From Acidobacteriota bacterium (GTDB lineage Bacteria; Acidobacteriota; Vicinamibacteria; Vicinamibacterales; JAKQTR01): a stretch of DNA of 64,000 bases. Each line of letters starts with the position of its first letter. The first letter of the stretch is position 1. The position numbers were made by a program, and so were the translations under genes. Positions 16,915 through 26,973 of this stretch are shown piece by piece. Where the stretch lies: NCBI GenBank assembly GCA_029562975.1, contig JAKQTR010000041.1:372001-436000 (forward strand), in the 5' to 3' direction. The notes below the pieces were generated by a model that worked only from the letters and a program-made list of their open reading frames with translations, did no database searches and had not been told where the DNA came from.

Positions 16915-17838
16915 ATGCCTGAACGAGTTGCCGCAGACCGCGCCCCCCGGGAGGTCCCGTATTGGGTGTCGATGCGTCTGGATCCGGGCCGGCCCGAGAA
17001 CCAGCTGTTTGCTGATCAGCCGGGACGCCGGGTATCGAAGGCCCTTGGGGTGTCCGGGTTCCTGCACGCGGCGGCCGTGGCGGGCGTGTTCCTCCTCGTG
17101 GCCTGGCTGCCCGAGCCGGCGCCGCTCGATCTCAGGCGCGCCAGCAGCGACGAGATCCCGAGGGAGCGGATCGTCTGGCTCAACGAGCCCGGGCCGGGGG
17201 GCGGAGGCGGGGGTGGCGGCAACCGATCGATCGAGCCGCCGCGCCTGGCCGAGGCGCCCGGCAAGGATCGGTTGACGGTGCCGGTGGCGAAGCCCCCGGA
17301 GATCGTTCCGGTGCCTTCGCCTGAGGACGAGATGCCCAAGCCGGAGCTGAACATCCCCGCGAAGGCGATGGAATCGTCGGACCAGCTGCTGGCCGGGGTC
17401 CTCGACGGCATGAAGTCATCGAACTCCCCGACTTCGCAAGGGCCAGGGAGCGGCGGAGGCTCCGGCACCGGGGTCGGAACCGGGATCGGGTCTGGCACGG
17501 GTTCGGGCCTTGGCCCGGGCAGTGGCGGAGGCACCGGCGGAGGGTACTACCGGCCGGGATCCGGCATCGAGCTGCCGCGCCTTCTGCGTGAGGTCAAGCC
17601 CCAGTACACGACCGATGCGATGCGGGCGAAGATCCAGGGCACCGCAGTTCTCGATTGCGTTGTCGGCACCGACGGGTCTGTCAGGGAGTGCGACGTGGTT
17701 CGCTCGCTCGACTCGAGTTTCGGCCTGGACCAGGAGGCCCTCAAGGCCGCGCGCCAGTGGCGGTTCGTGCCCGGCAAGCGCTTCGGCCAGCCCGTGCCGG
17801 TCCTCGTCACAATCGAACTCACCTTTACGCTGCGCTAG
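16915..17838 (+). CDS. TonB-like energy-transducer protein
   Basis: Probable periplasm-spanning TonB-family protein, 307 residues. One membrane anchor lies near residues 42-65 ([20 protein letters not shown]), then a Pro/Glu-rich periplasmic stretch. A Gly/Ser/Thr repeat linker (coded by about 17446-17548) leads into a C-terminal TonB domain ([20 protein letters not shown] to [19 protein letters not shown]). Partners ExbB/ExbD are not adjacent, so it may share an exporter coded elsewhere. The ATG at 16915 is chosen; a GTG two codons upstream (16909) is equally possible. A longer frame starting inside the previous gene carries no family sequence. Confidence 0.85.
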   Translation: MPERVAADRAPREVPYWVSMRLDPGRPENQLFADQPGRRVSKALGVSGFLHAAAVAGVFLLVAWLPEPAPLDLRRASSDEIPRERIVWLNEPGPGGGGGGGGNRSIEPPRLAEAPGKDRLTVPVAKPPEIVPVPSPEDEMPKPELNIPAKAMESSDQLLAGVLDGMKSSNSPTSQGPGSGGGSGTGVGTGIGSGTGSGLGPGSGGGTGGGYYRPGSGIELPRLLREVKPQYTTDAMRAKIQGTAVLDCVVGTDGSVRECDVVRSLDSSFGLDQEALKAARQWRFVPGKRFGQPVPVLVTIELTFTLR

Positions 17839-17894
17839 GGACGAGGGATTCGGGGCCGGGGGCTGGGGAACAGACCGTTCAAAGCGCACGAAGA

Positions 17895-17929
17895 AACGGC
17901 CCGGCGAGCACCTTGCTCGCCGGGCCGTT
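17895..17929 (-). terminator. Intrinsic terminator after groEL
   Basis: A 15-16-bp perfect stem (17895-17910 with 17914-17929) around a 3-nt loop. On the minus strand it is followed by TTTCTTCG. It ends groES-groEL transcription 84 nt past the groEL stop and may also stop the convergent TonB-like gene. Confidence 0.8.
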
Positions 17930-17940
17930 CTGCGTGCGTC

Positions 17941-18012
17941 GTTCCTATGCTATTGGCTACTGGCTGCTGAGTGGCGACGAGTCCTTGGCCCCCAGTCCCC
18001 AGTTCCTAGCCT
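17941..18012. repeat. Degenerate intergenic spacer repeat
   Basis: Comparatively AT-richer text between the terminator and the groEL stop, made of short echoes such as GGCTACTGGCTGCTGAG and CCCCCAGTCCCCAGTTCC. Similar text occurs after purC (20.1 kb), ldcA (43.2 kb), mpl (44.6 kb) and beside thrC (61.8 kb). Confidence 0.35.
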
Positions 18013-19662
<1,650 letters not shown>

Positions 19663-19953
19663 TCAGCTCTCGATGATTCCCAGGACTTCGTCCTCACGCA
19701 TGATGAGGAACTCCTCGCCGTCGAGCTTGATCTCCTGCCCGGAGTACTTGCCGAACAGGATCGTGTCGTCGGCCTTGACATCCATGGCGACGCGCTTGCC
19801 CTTGTCATCGATCTTGCCGGCGCCCACCGCGACGACTTTGCCCTGCTGAGGCTTCTCCTTGGCGGTGTCCGGAATGATGATCCCTCCGACCACCTGCTCG
19901 CCTTCCTCGATGCGCTTCACGAGGATCCGGTCATGAAGTGGCTTGACCTTCAT
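19663..19953 (-). CDS. groS: Co-chaperonin GroES
   Basis: 96-residue heptameric lid of the GroEL chamber. The N-terminal [19 protein letters not shown], the mobile loop [18 protein letters not shown] and the C-terminal DEVLGIIE are intact. It is the first gene of the groES-groEL operon. Its promoter and two overlapping CIRCE operators lie 43-121 nt upstream, so HrcA repression with heat induction is expected. Confidence 0.99.
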   Translation of the reverse strand: MKVKPLHDRILVKRIEEGEQVVGGIIIPDTAKEKPQQGKVVAVGAGKIDDKGKRVAMDVKADDTILFGKYSGQEIKLDGEEFLIMREDEVLGIIES

Positions 19954-19995
19954 AGTGTGCCTTCACTCCTGGTGAATTAGGGGAACCCGACCTTG

Positions 19996-20022
19996 CCAGC
20001 ACTCAGCCGCACTGTGTGCTAG
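19996..20022 (-). promoter_or_regulatory. CIRCE operator, second (weaker) copy
   Basis: Minus strand CTAGCACAC-N9-GAGTGCTGG, 14 of 18 positions matching TTAGCACTC-N9-GAGTGCTAA. It shares 4 nt with the stronger copy and lies nearer to groES, in the transcribed leader. Confidence 0.65.
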
Positions 20023-20045
20023 CACTCACTACCTGCGACTGCTAA
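20019..20045 (-). promoter_or_regulatory. CIRCE operator (HrcA site) at groESL
   Basis: Minus strand TTAGCAGTC-N9-GAGTGCTAG, 16 of 18 positions matching the consensus and with the exact 9-nt spacer. It begins at the last base of the -10 box and covers the predicted transcription start. Confidence 0.9.
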
Positions 20046-20074
20046 TTATGAAAGACGCACGGCGAGGCTGTCAA
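20045..20074 (-). promoter_or_regulatory. Promoter of groES-groEL, TTGACA-N18-CATAAT
   Basis: Minus strand TTGACA (20074-20069), an 18-nt spacer and CATAAT (20050-20045). It is the strongest housekeeping promoter in the window and abuts the CIRCE operators. Confidence 0.85.
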
Positions 20075-20127
20075 GACGGGGGCTCGAGCCGGGGGCTCGG
20101 GAACCGACAGCGAGACACCGCGCTCCA

Positions 20128-20154
20128 TTCCGGATTCTGAGTTCCGGATTCTGA
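20128..20154. repeat. Direct repeat of TTCCGGATTCTGA after purC
   Basis: The 13-mer occurs at 20128-20140 and again at 20142-20154, just beyond the purC stop. Its reverse complement core TCAGAATCCGGA occurs at 44637-44648 beyond the secretin gene. Confidence 0.5.
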
Positions 20155-20177
20155 CTTCTGACGTCCGACTCCAGCCC

Positions 20178-21083
20178 CTAGCTCAGTTCCCGCCCCGTGA
20201 GCCGCCGGAACGCCTCCACGTACTTCTCGCGCGTTTTCGCCACGACGTCGGGAGGCAGCTCCGGGGCGGGCGGCTGCTTGTTCCAGCCCACCGCCTCGAG
20301 GTAGTCGCGCACGTACTGCTTGTCGAAGCTCGGCTGCGGGCCGCCGGGTCGGTAGGCGTCCGCCGGCCAGAACCTCGAGGAGTCCGGCGTCAGCACCTCG
20401 TCGATCAGGAGGAGCCGCTCCGTTCCGCCGGGTTCGCGGGCCATCCCGAACTCGAGCTTGGTGTCGGCCACGATAATGCCGAGCTGCTCGGCGTGGCGAG
20501 CGCCCCGGGCGAAGACGGCCAGCGAGTGATCGCGGAGCCGGGCGAGCAGGTCCTTCCCCACGATCTCCGCGGCCTGGGCCTCGGTGATGTTCACGTCATG
20601 GCCGCTGTCGGCCTTCGTCGACGGCGTGAAGATCGGCTCCGGCAGGCGGTCCGACTCCCGCAAGCCGGGCGGGAGGGCGACGCCGCAGACGCTGCCCGTC
20701 TGCTGGTATTCCTTCCAGCCCGACCCGGACAAGTACCCGCGGACCACGCACTCGATGGGCACCGGCCTCGTTGGCCGGACCAGCATCGACCGGCCGCGGA
20801 GCAGCGCGGCGTGGCGCCGCGCCGCCTCGGGGTAGGCGTCCGGGTCCGTGCCCAGGACGTGGTGAGGCACGATGTCCGCCATGAGGTCGAACCAGAAGGC
20901 CGACAGCTGGTTCAGGACCGCGCCTTTGTCGGGGATCCCCGAGGCGAGCACGTAATCGAAGGCCGAGATCCGGTCCGTGGCGACGATGAGCAGGGCGTCG
21001 CCGACCTCGTAGACGTCGCGGACCTTGCCCTGGCGAAACGGCGTCAGGCCGTCGAGCCGCGTGTGGAGGAGCGCCTGATCCAT
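20178..21083 (-). CDS. purC: SAICAR synthase
   Basis: Phosphoribosylaminoimidazole-succinocarboxamide synthase of the purine pathway: joins CAIR and aspartate using ATP. 301 residues. Seen: FRQGKVRDVYEVGDALLIVATDRISAFD at the N-terminus, CVVRGYLSGSGWKEYQ, the EPIFTPSTKADSGHD signature, DTKLEFG, LIDEVLTPDSSRFW and the C-terminal FDKQYVRDYLE. The frame stays open upstream, but the family sequence starts right after the ATG at 21083, and a promoter 26 nt upstream fixes that start. Monocistronic and divergent from the flippase-like gene. Confidence 0.97.
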   Translation of the reverse strand: MDQALLHTRLDGLTPFRQGKVRDVYEVGDALLIVATDRISAFDYVLASGIPDKGAVLNQLSAFWFDLMADIVPHHVLGTDPDAYPEAARRHAALLRGRSMLVRPTRPVPIECVVRGYLSGSGWKEYQQTGSVCGVALPPGLRESDRLPEPIFTPSTKADSGHDVNITEAQAAEIVGKDLLARLRDHSLAVFARGARHAEQLGIIVADTKLEFGMAREPGGTERLLLIDEVLTPDSSRFWPADAYRPGGPQPSFDKQYVRDYLEAVGWNKQPPAPELPPDVVAKTREKYVEAFRRLTGRELS

Positions 21084-21108
21084 GGGAAACCCCCCTGGTG
21101 GAGGGCTG

Positions 21109-21137
21109 ATCTTACCGGGGGCCCGCCGGGGGTTCAA
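21109..21137 (-). promoter_or_regulatory. Promoter TTGAAC-N17-TAAGAT of purC
   Basis: Minus strand TTGAAC (21137-21132), a 17-nt GC-only spacer and TAAGAT (21114-21109). It predicts a leader of about 19 nt containing AGGGGGG. Confidence 0.55.
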
Positions 21138-21198
21138 CTCCGCGCGGGGCGGCGCGGCGGGGCCGGTCCGGTCGATAGACGGGCCGTGCCCGTTGTAG

Positions 21199-21204
21199 TA
21201 GAGT
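21199..21204 (+). promoter_or_regulatory. -10-like TAGAGT before the flippase-like gene
   Basis: It ends 9 nt before the ATG at 21214, with TAGACG 17 nt upstream as a poor -35 (21176-21181). It suggests a leaderless or near-leaderless mRNA. Confidence 0.4.
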
Positions 21205-21213
21205 CGCATCCGG

Positions 21214-22242
21214 ATGCGTGTGCACCTGCGGACCGCGGCGGTGGTCCTGCTGGCCGTGGTCATGGTGGCGTGGTTTCTCCGCGGCGCCGACATGAGGGCG
21301 GTGTGGGCGGCGATCCAGGGCGGGCAGCTCGGCCTGCTCGCGCTGGCCGTCGGGGTGACCTGCCTGACGTATGTCTTCCGCGCCGTGCGCTGGCAGTACC
21401 TGTTGCGCCCGCTCGGGCGGCCGCCCTTTTCCGAGGTCTTCAAGACGACGGTGATTGGCTTCGCCGTCTCGACGCTCGTCCCCGCCCGGGCCGGTGAAGT
21501 GGTGCGGCCGTACCTGCTGGCCCGGCGAGCCGGCTTCAGCGCCGCGTCCGCCTTTGCGACGATCATCCTCGAGCGCTTGCTCGACCTTCTCACGGTCCTG
21601 CTGCTCTTCGGGTTCTACCTGCTGTGCTTCCATCCGGCGGCGGCCGAGCAGCACGCGGCCATGTTGCGCGCCCTGAAGTCGGGCGGCCTCCTGACCGCGA
21701 GCGGGGCCATTGCGGGGCTGGCCGGCATGATGATCGCGGCCGGCTACCCCGAGACGCTGGCGGCGTGGGCGCAGAAGGTCGAGCGGGTGGTGCCGCCGCG
21801 CGCCGCCTCGCTCGTCGCGCGGCTCGTCAAGACGTTCCTGCAAGGCCTCGCCATCGTCCGGCAGCCGGGCCGGCTGGCGGTGGCCGGCCTGCTCTCCTTC
21901 CCCCTGTGGCTGTCGATAGCCGCGGGGATCTGGCTGGGCGCCCGGGCGTACGCGATCGACATGAGCTACCCGGCGTCGTTCCTCCTGATGGCGCTGCTCG
22001 TCGTCGGCGTGACCGTGCCGACGCCAGGGTCGGTCGGGGGGTACCACAAGGCCTACCAGATCGGGGCAGTCGCGTTCTTCGGGGTGGCGAACGATCGTGC
22101 GGTGGCCGCGGCGCTTGTCGCGCACGCGATCTCGATTGTGCCGGTGACGCTGGCGGGCGTGGTCTTCCTCGCGCAGGAGGGGATCAGCCTCGGCCGGCTC
22201 AGGACGCTGGCGGCGCCGGACCCCGGGGAGGAGGCACGATGA
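21214..22242 (+). CDS. LPG-synthase-TM / UPF0104-family membrane protein
   Basis: Integral membrane protein of 342 residues with about eight hydrophobic segments, of the lysylphosphatidylglycerol-synthetase transmembrane (flippase-like, UPF0104) family. Characteristic positions are the early RAVRWQYLL, the [19 protein letters not shown] motif, [14 protein letters not shown] and [15 protein letters not shown] late in the chain. No catalytic aminoacyl-transfer domain is attached. Members of the family move lipids or lipid-linked sugars; the substrate here is unknown. nrdR starts inside its stop codon (ATGA). Confidence 0.85.
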   Translation: MRVHLRTAAVVLLAVVMVAWFLRGADMRAVWAAIQGGQLGLLALAVGVTCLTYVFRAVRWQYLLRPLGRPPFSEVFKTTVIGFAVSTLVPARAGEVVRPYLLARRAGFSAASAFATIILERLLDLLTVLLLFGFYLLCFHPAAAEQHAAMLRALKSGGLLTASGAIAGLAGMMIAAGYPETLAAWAQKVERVVPPRAASLVARLVKTFLQGLAIVRQPGRLAVAGLLSFPLWLSIAAGIWLGARAYAIDMSYPASFLLMALLVVGVTVPTPGSVGGYHKAYQIGAVAFFGVANDRAVAAALVAHAISIVPVTLAGVVFLAQEGISLGRLRTLAAPDPGEEAR

Positions 22243-22697
22243 AGTGCCCGTACTGCGGCCACATGGGCGACAAGGTCGTGGACTCGCGCGAGAGCAAGGA
22301 GGGCGACGTGATCCGCCGGCGGCGGGAGTGCCTCGAGTGCGGCCGCCGGTTCACGAGCTACGAGCGCGTGGACGACATCCCGTACATGGTGATCAAGAAG
22401 GACGGACGGCGCGAGCGGTTCGAGCGGCAGAAGCTCATCGCCGGCATGCTGCGCGCCTGCGAGAAACGGCCCGTGACCGTGTCGGCGCTCGAGGCGATCG
22501 CCGACCGCATCGAGAGCATCCTGCAGGACCGCCCCGAGAAGGAGATTGGCACCGGTGAGATCGGCGTCTTCGTCATGCAGGACCTGAAGCGCCTCGACAA
22601 GGTGGCGTACGTCCGGTTCGCCTCCGTGTACCGGGACTTCCGGGACATCGGCGAGTTCATGGTGGAGCTCAAGGATCTCATCAGCGCGAAGGAATGA
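22239..22697 (+). CDS. nrdR: Transcriptional repressor NrdR
   Basis: Zinc-ribbon/ATP-cone repressor of ribonucleotide reductase genes, 152 residues. The zinc ribbon uses Cys3, Cys6, Cys31 and Cys34 ([26 protein letters not shown]). The ATP-cone follows ([21 protein letters not shown] to [18 protein letters not shown]). A GGAGGA site lies before the ATG, which overlaps the flippase-like gene stop. No NrdR box was seen in this window, and no nrd genes are here. Confidence 0.98.
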   Translation: MKCPYCGHMGDKVVDSRESKEGDVIRRRRECLECGRRFTSYERVDDIPYMVIKKDGRRERFERQKLIAGMLRACEKRPVTVSALEAIADRIESILQDRPEKEIGTGEIGVFVMQDLKRLDKVAYVRFASVYRDFRDIGEFMVELKDLISAKE

Positions 22698-23227
22698 TGC
22701 GCGTCCGCCTGTTGGCCCTGGTGCTCGGCGCGTTCGTGCTGGAGGCGGGAGGCCAGCGCGGCGTGGACGTCGGCGCGGTCGCGCGGGACGGTCGGGTGTA
22801 CGTCTCCGCGAAGCTGACGGGCGACGTGCTGAGCGGCCTCGAGGACGCCATCCAGGCGGGGCTCACGGCGACGATCACCTACGAGGCGGAGCTGCGGCAC
22901 CCGGTGAGCGTCTGGTTCGACAGCACAATCGCCTCGGCGCGGGTGGCCGCCTCGGTGCAGCACGACACGCTGACGCGGCGCTACCAGATCAGCCGAACCG
23001 TCGACGGGCGCGTCGACGACTCGCGGGTCTCCGGGGACCGCGCCGACGTGGCGCGGTTCGTGACGGGGTTCGACCGCCTGCCGCTCTTCAGCACGGCCGA
23101 CCTGGACCCGAACGAGGAGTACTACGTGCGGGTGCGCGTGCGGACGCGGCCCAGCACGACGTGGTTCTTCTGGCCGTGGGGGCGCGACGCCGCGAGCGGC
23201 GTCGCGCGCTTCACCTTCATCCCGTAG
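22694..23227 (+). CDS. DUF4390-type secreted protein upstream of ntrY
   Basis: 177-residue protein with an N-terminal signal peptide ([18 protein letters not shown]), then a beta-rich domain: [57 protein letters not shown]. This fits the DUF4390 family, whose genes are often just upstream of an NtrY-type kinase, as here. Function is unknown; a periplasmic sensor accessory for NtrY is a reasonable guess. The ATGATG start overlaps the nrdR stop. ntrY begins 17 nt downstream. Confidence 0.75.
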   Translation: MMRVRLLALVLGAFVLEAGGQRGVDVGAVARDGRVYVSAKLTGDVLSGLEDAIQAGLTATITYEAELRHPVSVWFDSTIASARVAASVQHDTLTRRYQISRTVDGRVDDSRVSGDRADVARFVTGFDRLPLFSTADLDPNEEYYVRVRVRTRPSTTWFFWPWGRDAASGVARFTFIP

Positions 23228-23244
23228 GGCCCGAGAGGCCGATC

Positions 23245-25557
23245 ATGCGCGAGACGCCGGGACCGCCCACCTCGCTTCGCCTGTCGGCGGCCGCCGAGCC
23301 GGCCGCGTGGCGCCGGCGTCCGTTCCGCGACAACCCGCTGCAGGTCCTGCTCGTCATCTTCGCCCTCGTCGCGGTGCTGGCGGGCATGATGACGCTGCTC
23401 TACCGGTCGAGCCGGCTGGCGCCGGACTTCCTGAGCGAGTTCGTCCTCTACTCCCTGTCCATCGTGGACCTCACCATGCTGGTGGGGCTTGTCTTCTTCC
23501 TCGCCCGCAGCGTGATCAAGATGCTCGTCGAGCGGAAGCGAGGCCTGCCCTTCGCACGCTACCGGGCCAAGCTGGTGCTCGCGCTGCTCGGCATGACGAT
23601 CATCCCGGCGGTCCTCGTGCTCTTCGCGGGCAGCCAGCTGATCTTCAACAGCGTGGACCGCTGGTTCAACGCGCCGATGGACGAGATCCTCGAGTCGTCT
23701 CAGCGGATCGCGAGCGACTACTACTCGGACCGGCAGCGGCAGGTGAGCGGCGAAACGGCGCGCCTGGCCCGCGCCCTCGGGGCGATGGACCTGGCGGCGG
23801 CCGATCTCCGGCCGATCCGCGACGCGCTGTCCGAGCCGGTGACGGCCCAGCGGCTGACGCTCGTCGAGGTCTTCCGCGCCGTGCCCGGGCTCGACGGCAC
23901 GCCCCAGGCCGTTCCCGTCGTGGACGTGGCGGCGGCTTCGGCGGGGGCGGCGCGGGCTTCGTCGGGCCGGCTGGCGGCGCGGGCGGCCGGGGGCGAGCCG
24001 GACAGCTGGGCGCGCGAGCCCCTGGAGAACGGCGGGGAGCTGCTCCGCGCCGCCGCAGTCGTGCGGAAGGGCGATGGTACCGCCGCCGGCGTGGTCGTCG
24101 GGTCGGTGGAGCTGACGGGCGACATGGCGCTCCGCGCCCGGCGCATGACGAAGGCCTACGAGTCGTACAGCCAGCTCCGGGCCCTCAAGCGCCCGCTGAC
24201 GGGCGTCTACCTGTCGTTCTTCCTGATGGTCACCCTGATGATCCTCGTGAGCGCCACGTGGATGGGGCTGTACCTGGCCAAGCGCATCACGCGCCCGGTC
24301 GGCCTGCTGGCCGCCGCCGCGCGCGAGATCGGAGCCGGGCACTTCGATCACCGCGTCGAGCGGGAGACCGCGGACGAGTTCGGGTCGCTCGTGGACGCGT
24401 TCAACAGCATGGCGGACGAGCTGGCCACGAACCGGCGGCGCCTCGAGCAGTCGAGCATCGACCTCGAGCGCAAGCACGCGGAGGTCGAGGAGCGCCGGCG
24501 CTTCACCGAGGCCGTGCTCGACCGGGTGGCGACGGGCGTCGTCACGATCGATCCCGAGGGGCGCGTGACCACCGTGAATCCGGCGGCGGCCCGGTTGCTG
24601 GGCCTCGGCGCCGACGCGGTGGGCCGGCCGGCGGCGGCGGTGTTCGCCGCTCCGGACCTCCAGCCGCTGGCGGCGCTGGCCGCCGGCGCGTACGTGCCGG
24701 GCCGGGAATGGCCGGCCCAGGAGATCGCGCTGACGCGCGAGGGGCGCGAAGTGCAGCTCGCGCTGGCCGCCACGCCGCTGCACGGCGAGGGGGGGCGCGC
24801 GCCCGAGGGCCGCGTGCTCGTCGTCGACGACATCACGCCGCTCATCCGCGCCCAGAAGGTGGCGGCGTGGCGCGAAGTGGCGCGCCGCCTCGCCCACGAG
24901 ATCAAGAACCCCCTCACGCCCATCCAGCTCTGCGCGCAGCGGCTGCAGCGCCAGTTCGCCTCCTCGTCCGACCAGGTCCGCGCCGTCGTGGACGAGTGCA
25001 CGGGCACGATCGTCGGCGAGGTCGAGGCCCTCAAGACGCTGGTCGACGAGTTCTCGCAGTTCGCCCGGATGCCCGCGCCCACGCGCGTGCCCACCGACGT
25101 CCACCAGCTGCTCTCGAGCACGCTGGCGCTCTACGACGGCCTCTTCCAGCACGTGCGCCTCGAGACGCTGTTCGCGGTGTCGGTGCCGCCGGTCCGCCTC
25201 GACCCTGACCAGATCAGGCGCGTCGTCATCAACCTCGTGGACAACGCGATCGAGGCCGTCGGCCAGAGGGGCCTCGTCGTCGTCGAAACCCGCCACGACC
25301 CCGCGCTCGGCGTCGTGCGCATCATCGTGGCTGACGACGGCCCGGGCATCGCGCCGGAAGACCGGGACAAGCTGTTCATGCCGTACTACTCGACGAAGAA
25401 GCGGGGCAGCGGCCTCGGGCTCGCCATCGTCCGCCGGATCATCGCCGAGCACGGGGGCACGGTGGACGTCGGCCCGAACGAGCCGCGCGGCACCCGGTTC
25501 GTCATCGATCTGCCGTGCGGGGACGCCGACACCGGCGCGCCGAGGGAGACGCCGTGA
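23245..25557 (+). CDS. ntrY: NtrY-type membrane sensor histidine kinase
   Basis: 770-residue kinase pairing with NtrX. The N-terminal region has three membrane segments (about residues 32-120), then an extracytoplasmic domain, a fourth segment (LSFFLMVTLMILVSATWMG) and a HAMP domain. A PAS domain follows (FTEAVLDRVATGVVTIDPEG). The dimerisation box is RRLAHEIKNPLTPIQ with phospho-acceptor His551. The ATPase boxes are N (NLVDNAIEAVG), G1 (DDGPGIAPED), F and G2 (GSGLGLAIV). The ATG at 23245 is used because the longer reading would start inside the DUF4390 gene. Confidence 0.93.
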   Translation: MRETPGPPTSLRLSAAAEPAAWRRRPFRDNPLQVLLVIFALVAVLAGMMTLLYRSSRLAPDFLSEFVLYSLSIVDLTMLVGLVFFLARSVIKMLVERKRGLPFARYRAKLVLALLGMTIIPAVLVLFAGSQLIFNSVDRWFNAPMDEILESSQRIASDYYSDRQRQVSGETARLARALGAMDLAAADLRPIRDALSEPVTAQRLTLVEVFRAVPGLDGTPQAVPVVDVAAASAGAARASSGRLAARAAGGEPDSWAREPLENGGELLRAAAVVRKGDGTAAGVVVGSVELTGDMALRARRMTKAYESYSQLRALKRPLTGVYLSFFLMVTLMILVSATWMGLYLAKRITRPVGLLAAAAREIGAGHFDHRVERETADEFGSLVDAFNSMADELATNRRRLEQSSIDLERKHAEVEERRRFTEAVLDRVATGVVTIDPEGRVTTVNPAAARLLGLGADAVGRPAAAVFAAPDLQPLAALAAGAYVPGREWPAQEIALTREGREVQLALAATPLHGEGGRAPEGRVLVVDDITPLIRAQKVAAWREVARRLAHEIKNPLTPIQLCAQRLQRQFASSSDQVRAVVDECTGTIVGEVEALKTLVDEFSQFARMPAPTRVPTDVHQLLSSTLALYDGLFQHVRLETLFAVSVPPVRLDPDQIRRVVINLVDNAIEAVGQRGLVVVETRHDPALGVVRIIVADDGPGIAPEDRDKLFMPYYSTKKRGSGLGLAIVRRIIAEHGGTVDVGPNEPRGTRFVIDLPCGDADTGAPRETP

Positions 25558-26951
25558 AGGCCTCGATTCTCATCGTGGACGACGAGCCCGGCGTGCGGGC
25601 CGCGCTGACCGGGGTCCTGGAGGACGAGGGCTACTCGGTCGACGCCGTCGACAGCGGCGAGGCGTGCCTCGACCGGGTGATGCGGACGGCCTACGACGTC
25701 ATCCTGCTGGACATCTGGCTGCCGGGCATCGACGGCCTCGCGACGCTGCAGCGCCTGCGGGACCGCCAGGTGGACGCGGCCGTGGTGATGATCTCCGGCC
25801 ACGGGAACATCGAGTCGGCGGTGCGCGCAATCAAGATCGGCGCCTTCGACTTCATCGAGAAGCCGCTGTCGCTCGACAAGACCGTCCTCGTGGTGGGCCA
25901 CGCCCTCCGCCAGCGGCGGCTCGAGGCCGAGAACCTGGCGCTGCGCGCCCGCGTGGACCAGGACCTCAAGATGATCGGCGAGAGCTACGCGATGAACCAG
26001 CTGCGCGAGCAGGTGGCCATGGCGGCGCCGACCAACGGGCGCGTCCTGATCTCGGGCGAGAACGGCACCGGCAAGGAGATTGTGGCGCGGTCGATCCATG
26101 CCCTCAGCCGGCGCCGCGGAGGGCCGTTCGTCGAGGTGAACTGCGCCGCCATCCCCGAGGAGCTGATCGAGTCGGAGCTGTTCGGCCACGTGCGCGGCGC
26201 CTTCACGGGGGCCGTCGCGGATCGCCGCGGCAAGTTCGAGCTCGCCGACGGCGGCACGATCTTCCTCGACGAGATCGGCGACATGAGCCTCAAGACGCAG
26301 GCGAAGGTCCTGCGGGCCCTCCAGGAGCAGGTCGTGGAGCGGGTGGGGGGCACGGCCCGCATCCGCGTGGACACGCGCGTCCTGGCCGCGACGAACAAGG
26401 ACCTGACCGAGGAGATCAGGGGCGGACGGTTTCGGGAGGACCTGTACTTCCGCCTGAACGTGATCCCGATCTTCGTGCCGCCGCTGCGGGACCGGCGCGA
26501 CGACATCCCGCTCCTCGCCGAGCACTTCATGCGGCTCTTCGCGCGGGAGTACGGCCGCCGCCCCAAGGGCCTCGACGACAGCGCGTCCCGCGTCCTCTCG
26601 CAGTATGTCTGGCCCGGCAACGTGCGCGAGTTGCGCAACGTCATCGAACGCCTGATCATCATGGTGCCGGGCGACCTGATCACGGCGCGCGACCTGGCCT
26701 TCCTCGGCGGGGCCCCGCACGCCGATCCGGCCGGGGCGCCCGGGGAGATCCGGCCGCTCCACGACGCGCGCGACGCCTTCGAGCGCGACTACATCCTCGC
26801 GGCCCTGGCTCGCCAGCAGGGGAACATCTCGAAGACCGCCGAGGCGCTCGGCGTCGAGCGGAGCAACCTGTACCGTAAGATGCGGGCCCTCGGCATCGCG
26901 CCGTCGCGCGGCGGCGAGCGCGAGGACGAGGCCCGCGAGTCTGGCGTATAA
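25554..26951 (+). CDS. ntrX: NtrX-type sigma54-dependent response regulator
   Basis: 465-residue enhancer-binding regulator, GTG start overlapping the ntrY stop. The receiver domain has acceptor Asp53 (DVILLDIWLPG) and acidic Asp9/Asp10. The AAA+ domain has Walker A GENGTGKE, the sigma54-contact loop GAFTGA (complete), Walker B GGTIFLDEIGDM and an arginine finger region. The C-terminal Fis-type helix-turn-helix is NISKTAEALGVERSNLYRKM. An intact GAFTGA means it should activate sigma54 promoters; one candidate lies at 16.85 kb. Confidence 0.95.
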   Translation: MKASILIVDDEPGVRAALTGVLEDEGYSVDAVDSGEACLDRVMRTAYDVILLDIWLPGIDGLATLQRLRDRQVDAAVVMISGHGNIESAVRAIKIGAFDFIEKPLSLDKTVLVVGHALRQRRLEAENLALRARVDQDLKMIGESYAMNQLREQVAMAAPTNGRVLISGENGTGKEIVARSIHALSRRRGGPFVEVNCAAIPEELIESELFGHVRGAFTGAVADRRGKFELADGGTIFLDEIGDMSLKTQAKVLRALQEQVVERVGGTARIRVDTRVLAATNKDLTEEIRGGRFREDLYFRLNVIPIFVPPLRDRRDDIPLLAEHFMRLFAREYGRRPKGLDDSASRVLSQYVWPGNVRELRNVIERLIIMVPGDLITARDLAFLGGAPHADPAGAPGEIRPLHDARDAFERDYILAALARQQGNISKTAEALGVERSNLYRKMRALGIAPSRGGEREDEARESGV

Positions 26952-26952
26952 T
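26947..26952 (+). promoter_or_regulatory. TATAAT hexamer at the ntrX stop codon
   Basis: TATAAT overlaps the TAA stop of ntrX and ends 21 nt before the ATG at 26974. The -35 region is poor. It is a possible start for the 26974-32128 operon. Confidence 0.4.
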
Positions 26953-26973
26953 CGGCGGGCGAGCGTATCCCCG

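Noticed and set aside
20493-21497. 334-residue plus-strand frame opposite purC
   Set aside because: Arg/Gly-rich shadow of purC with no family signal, and it crosses the purC promoter.
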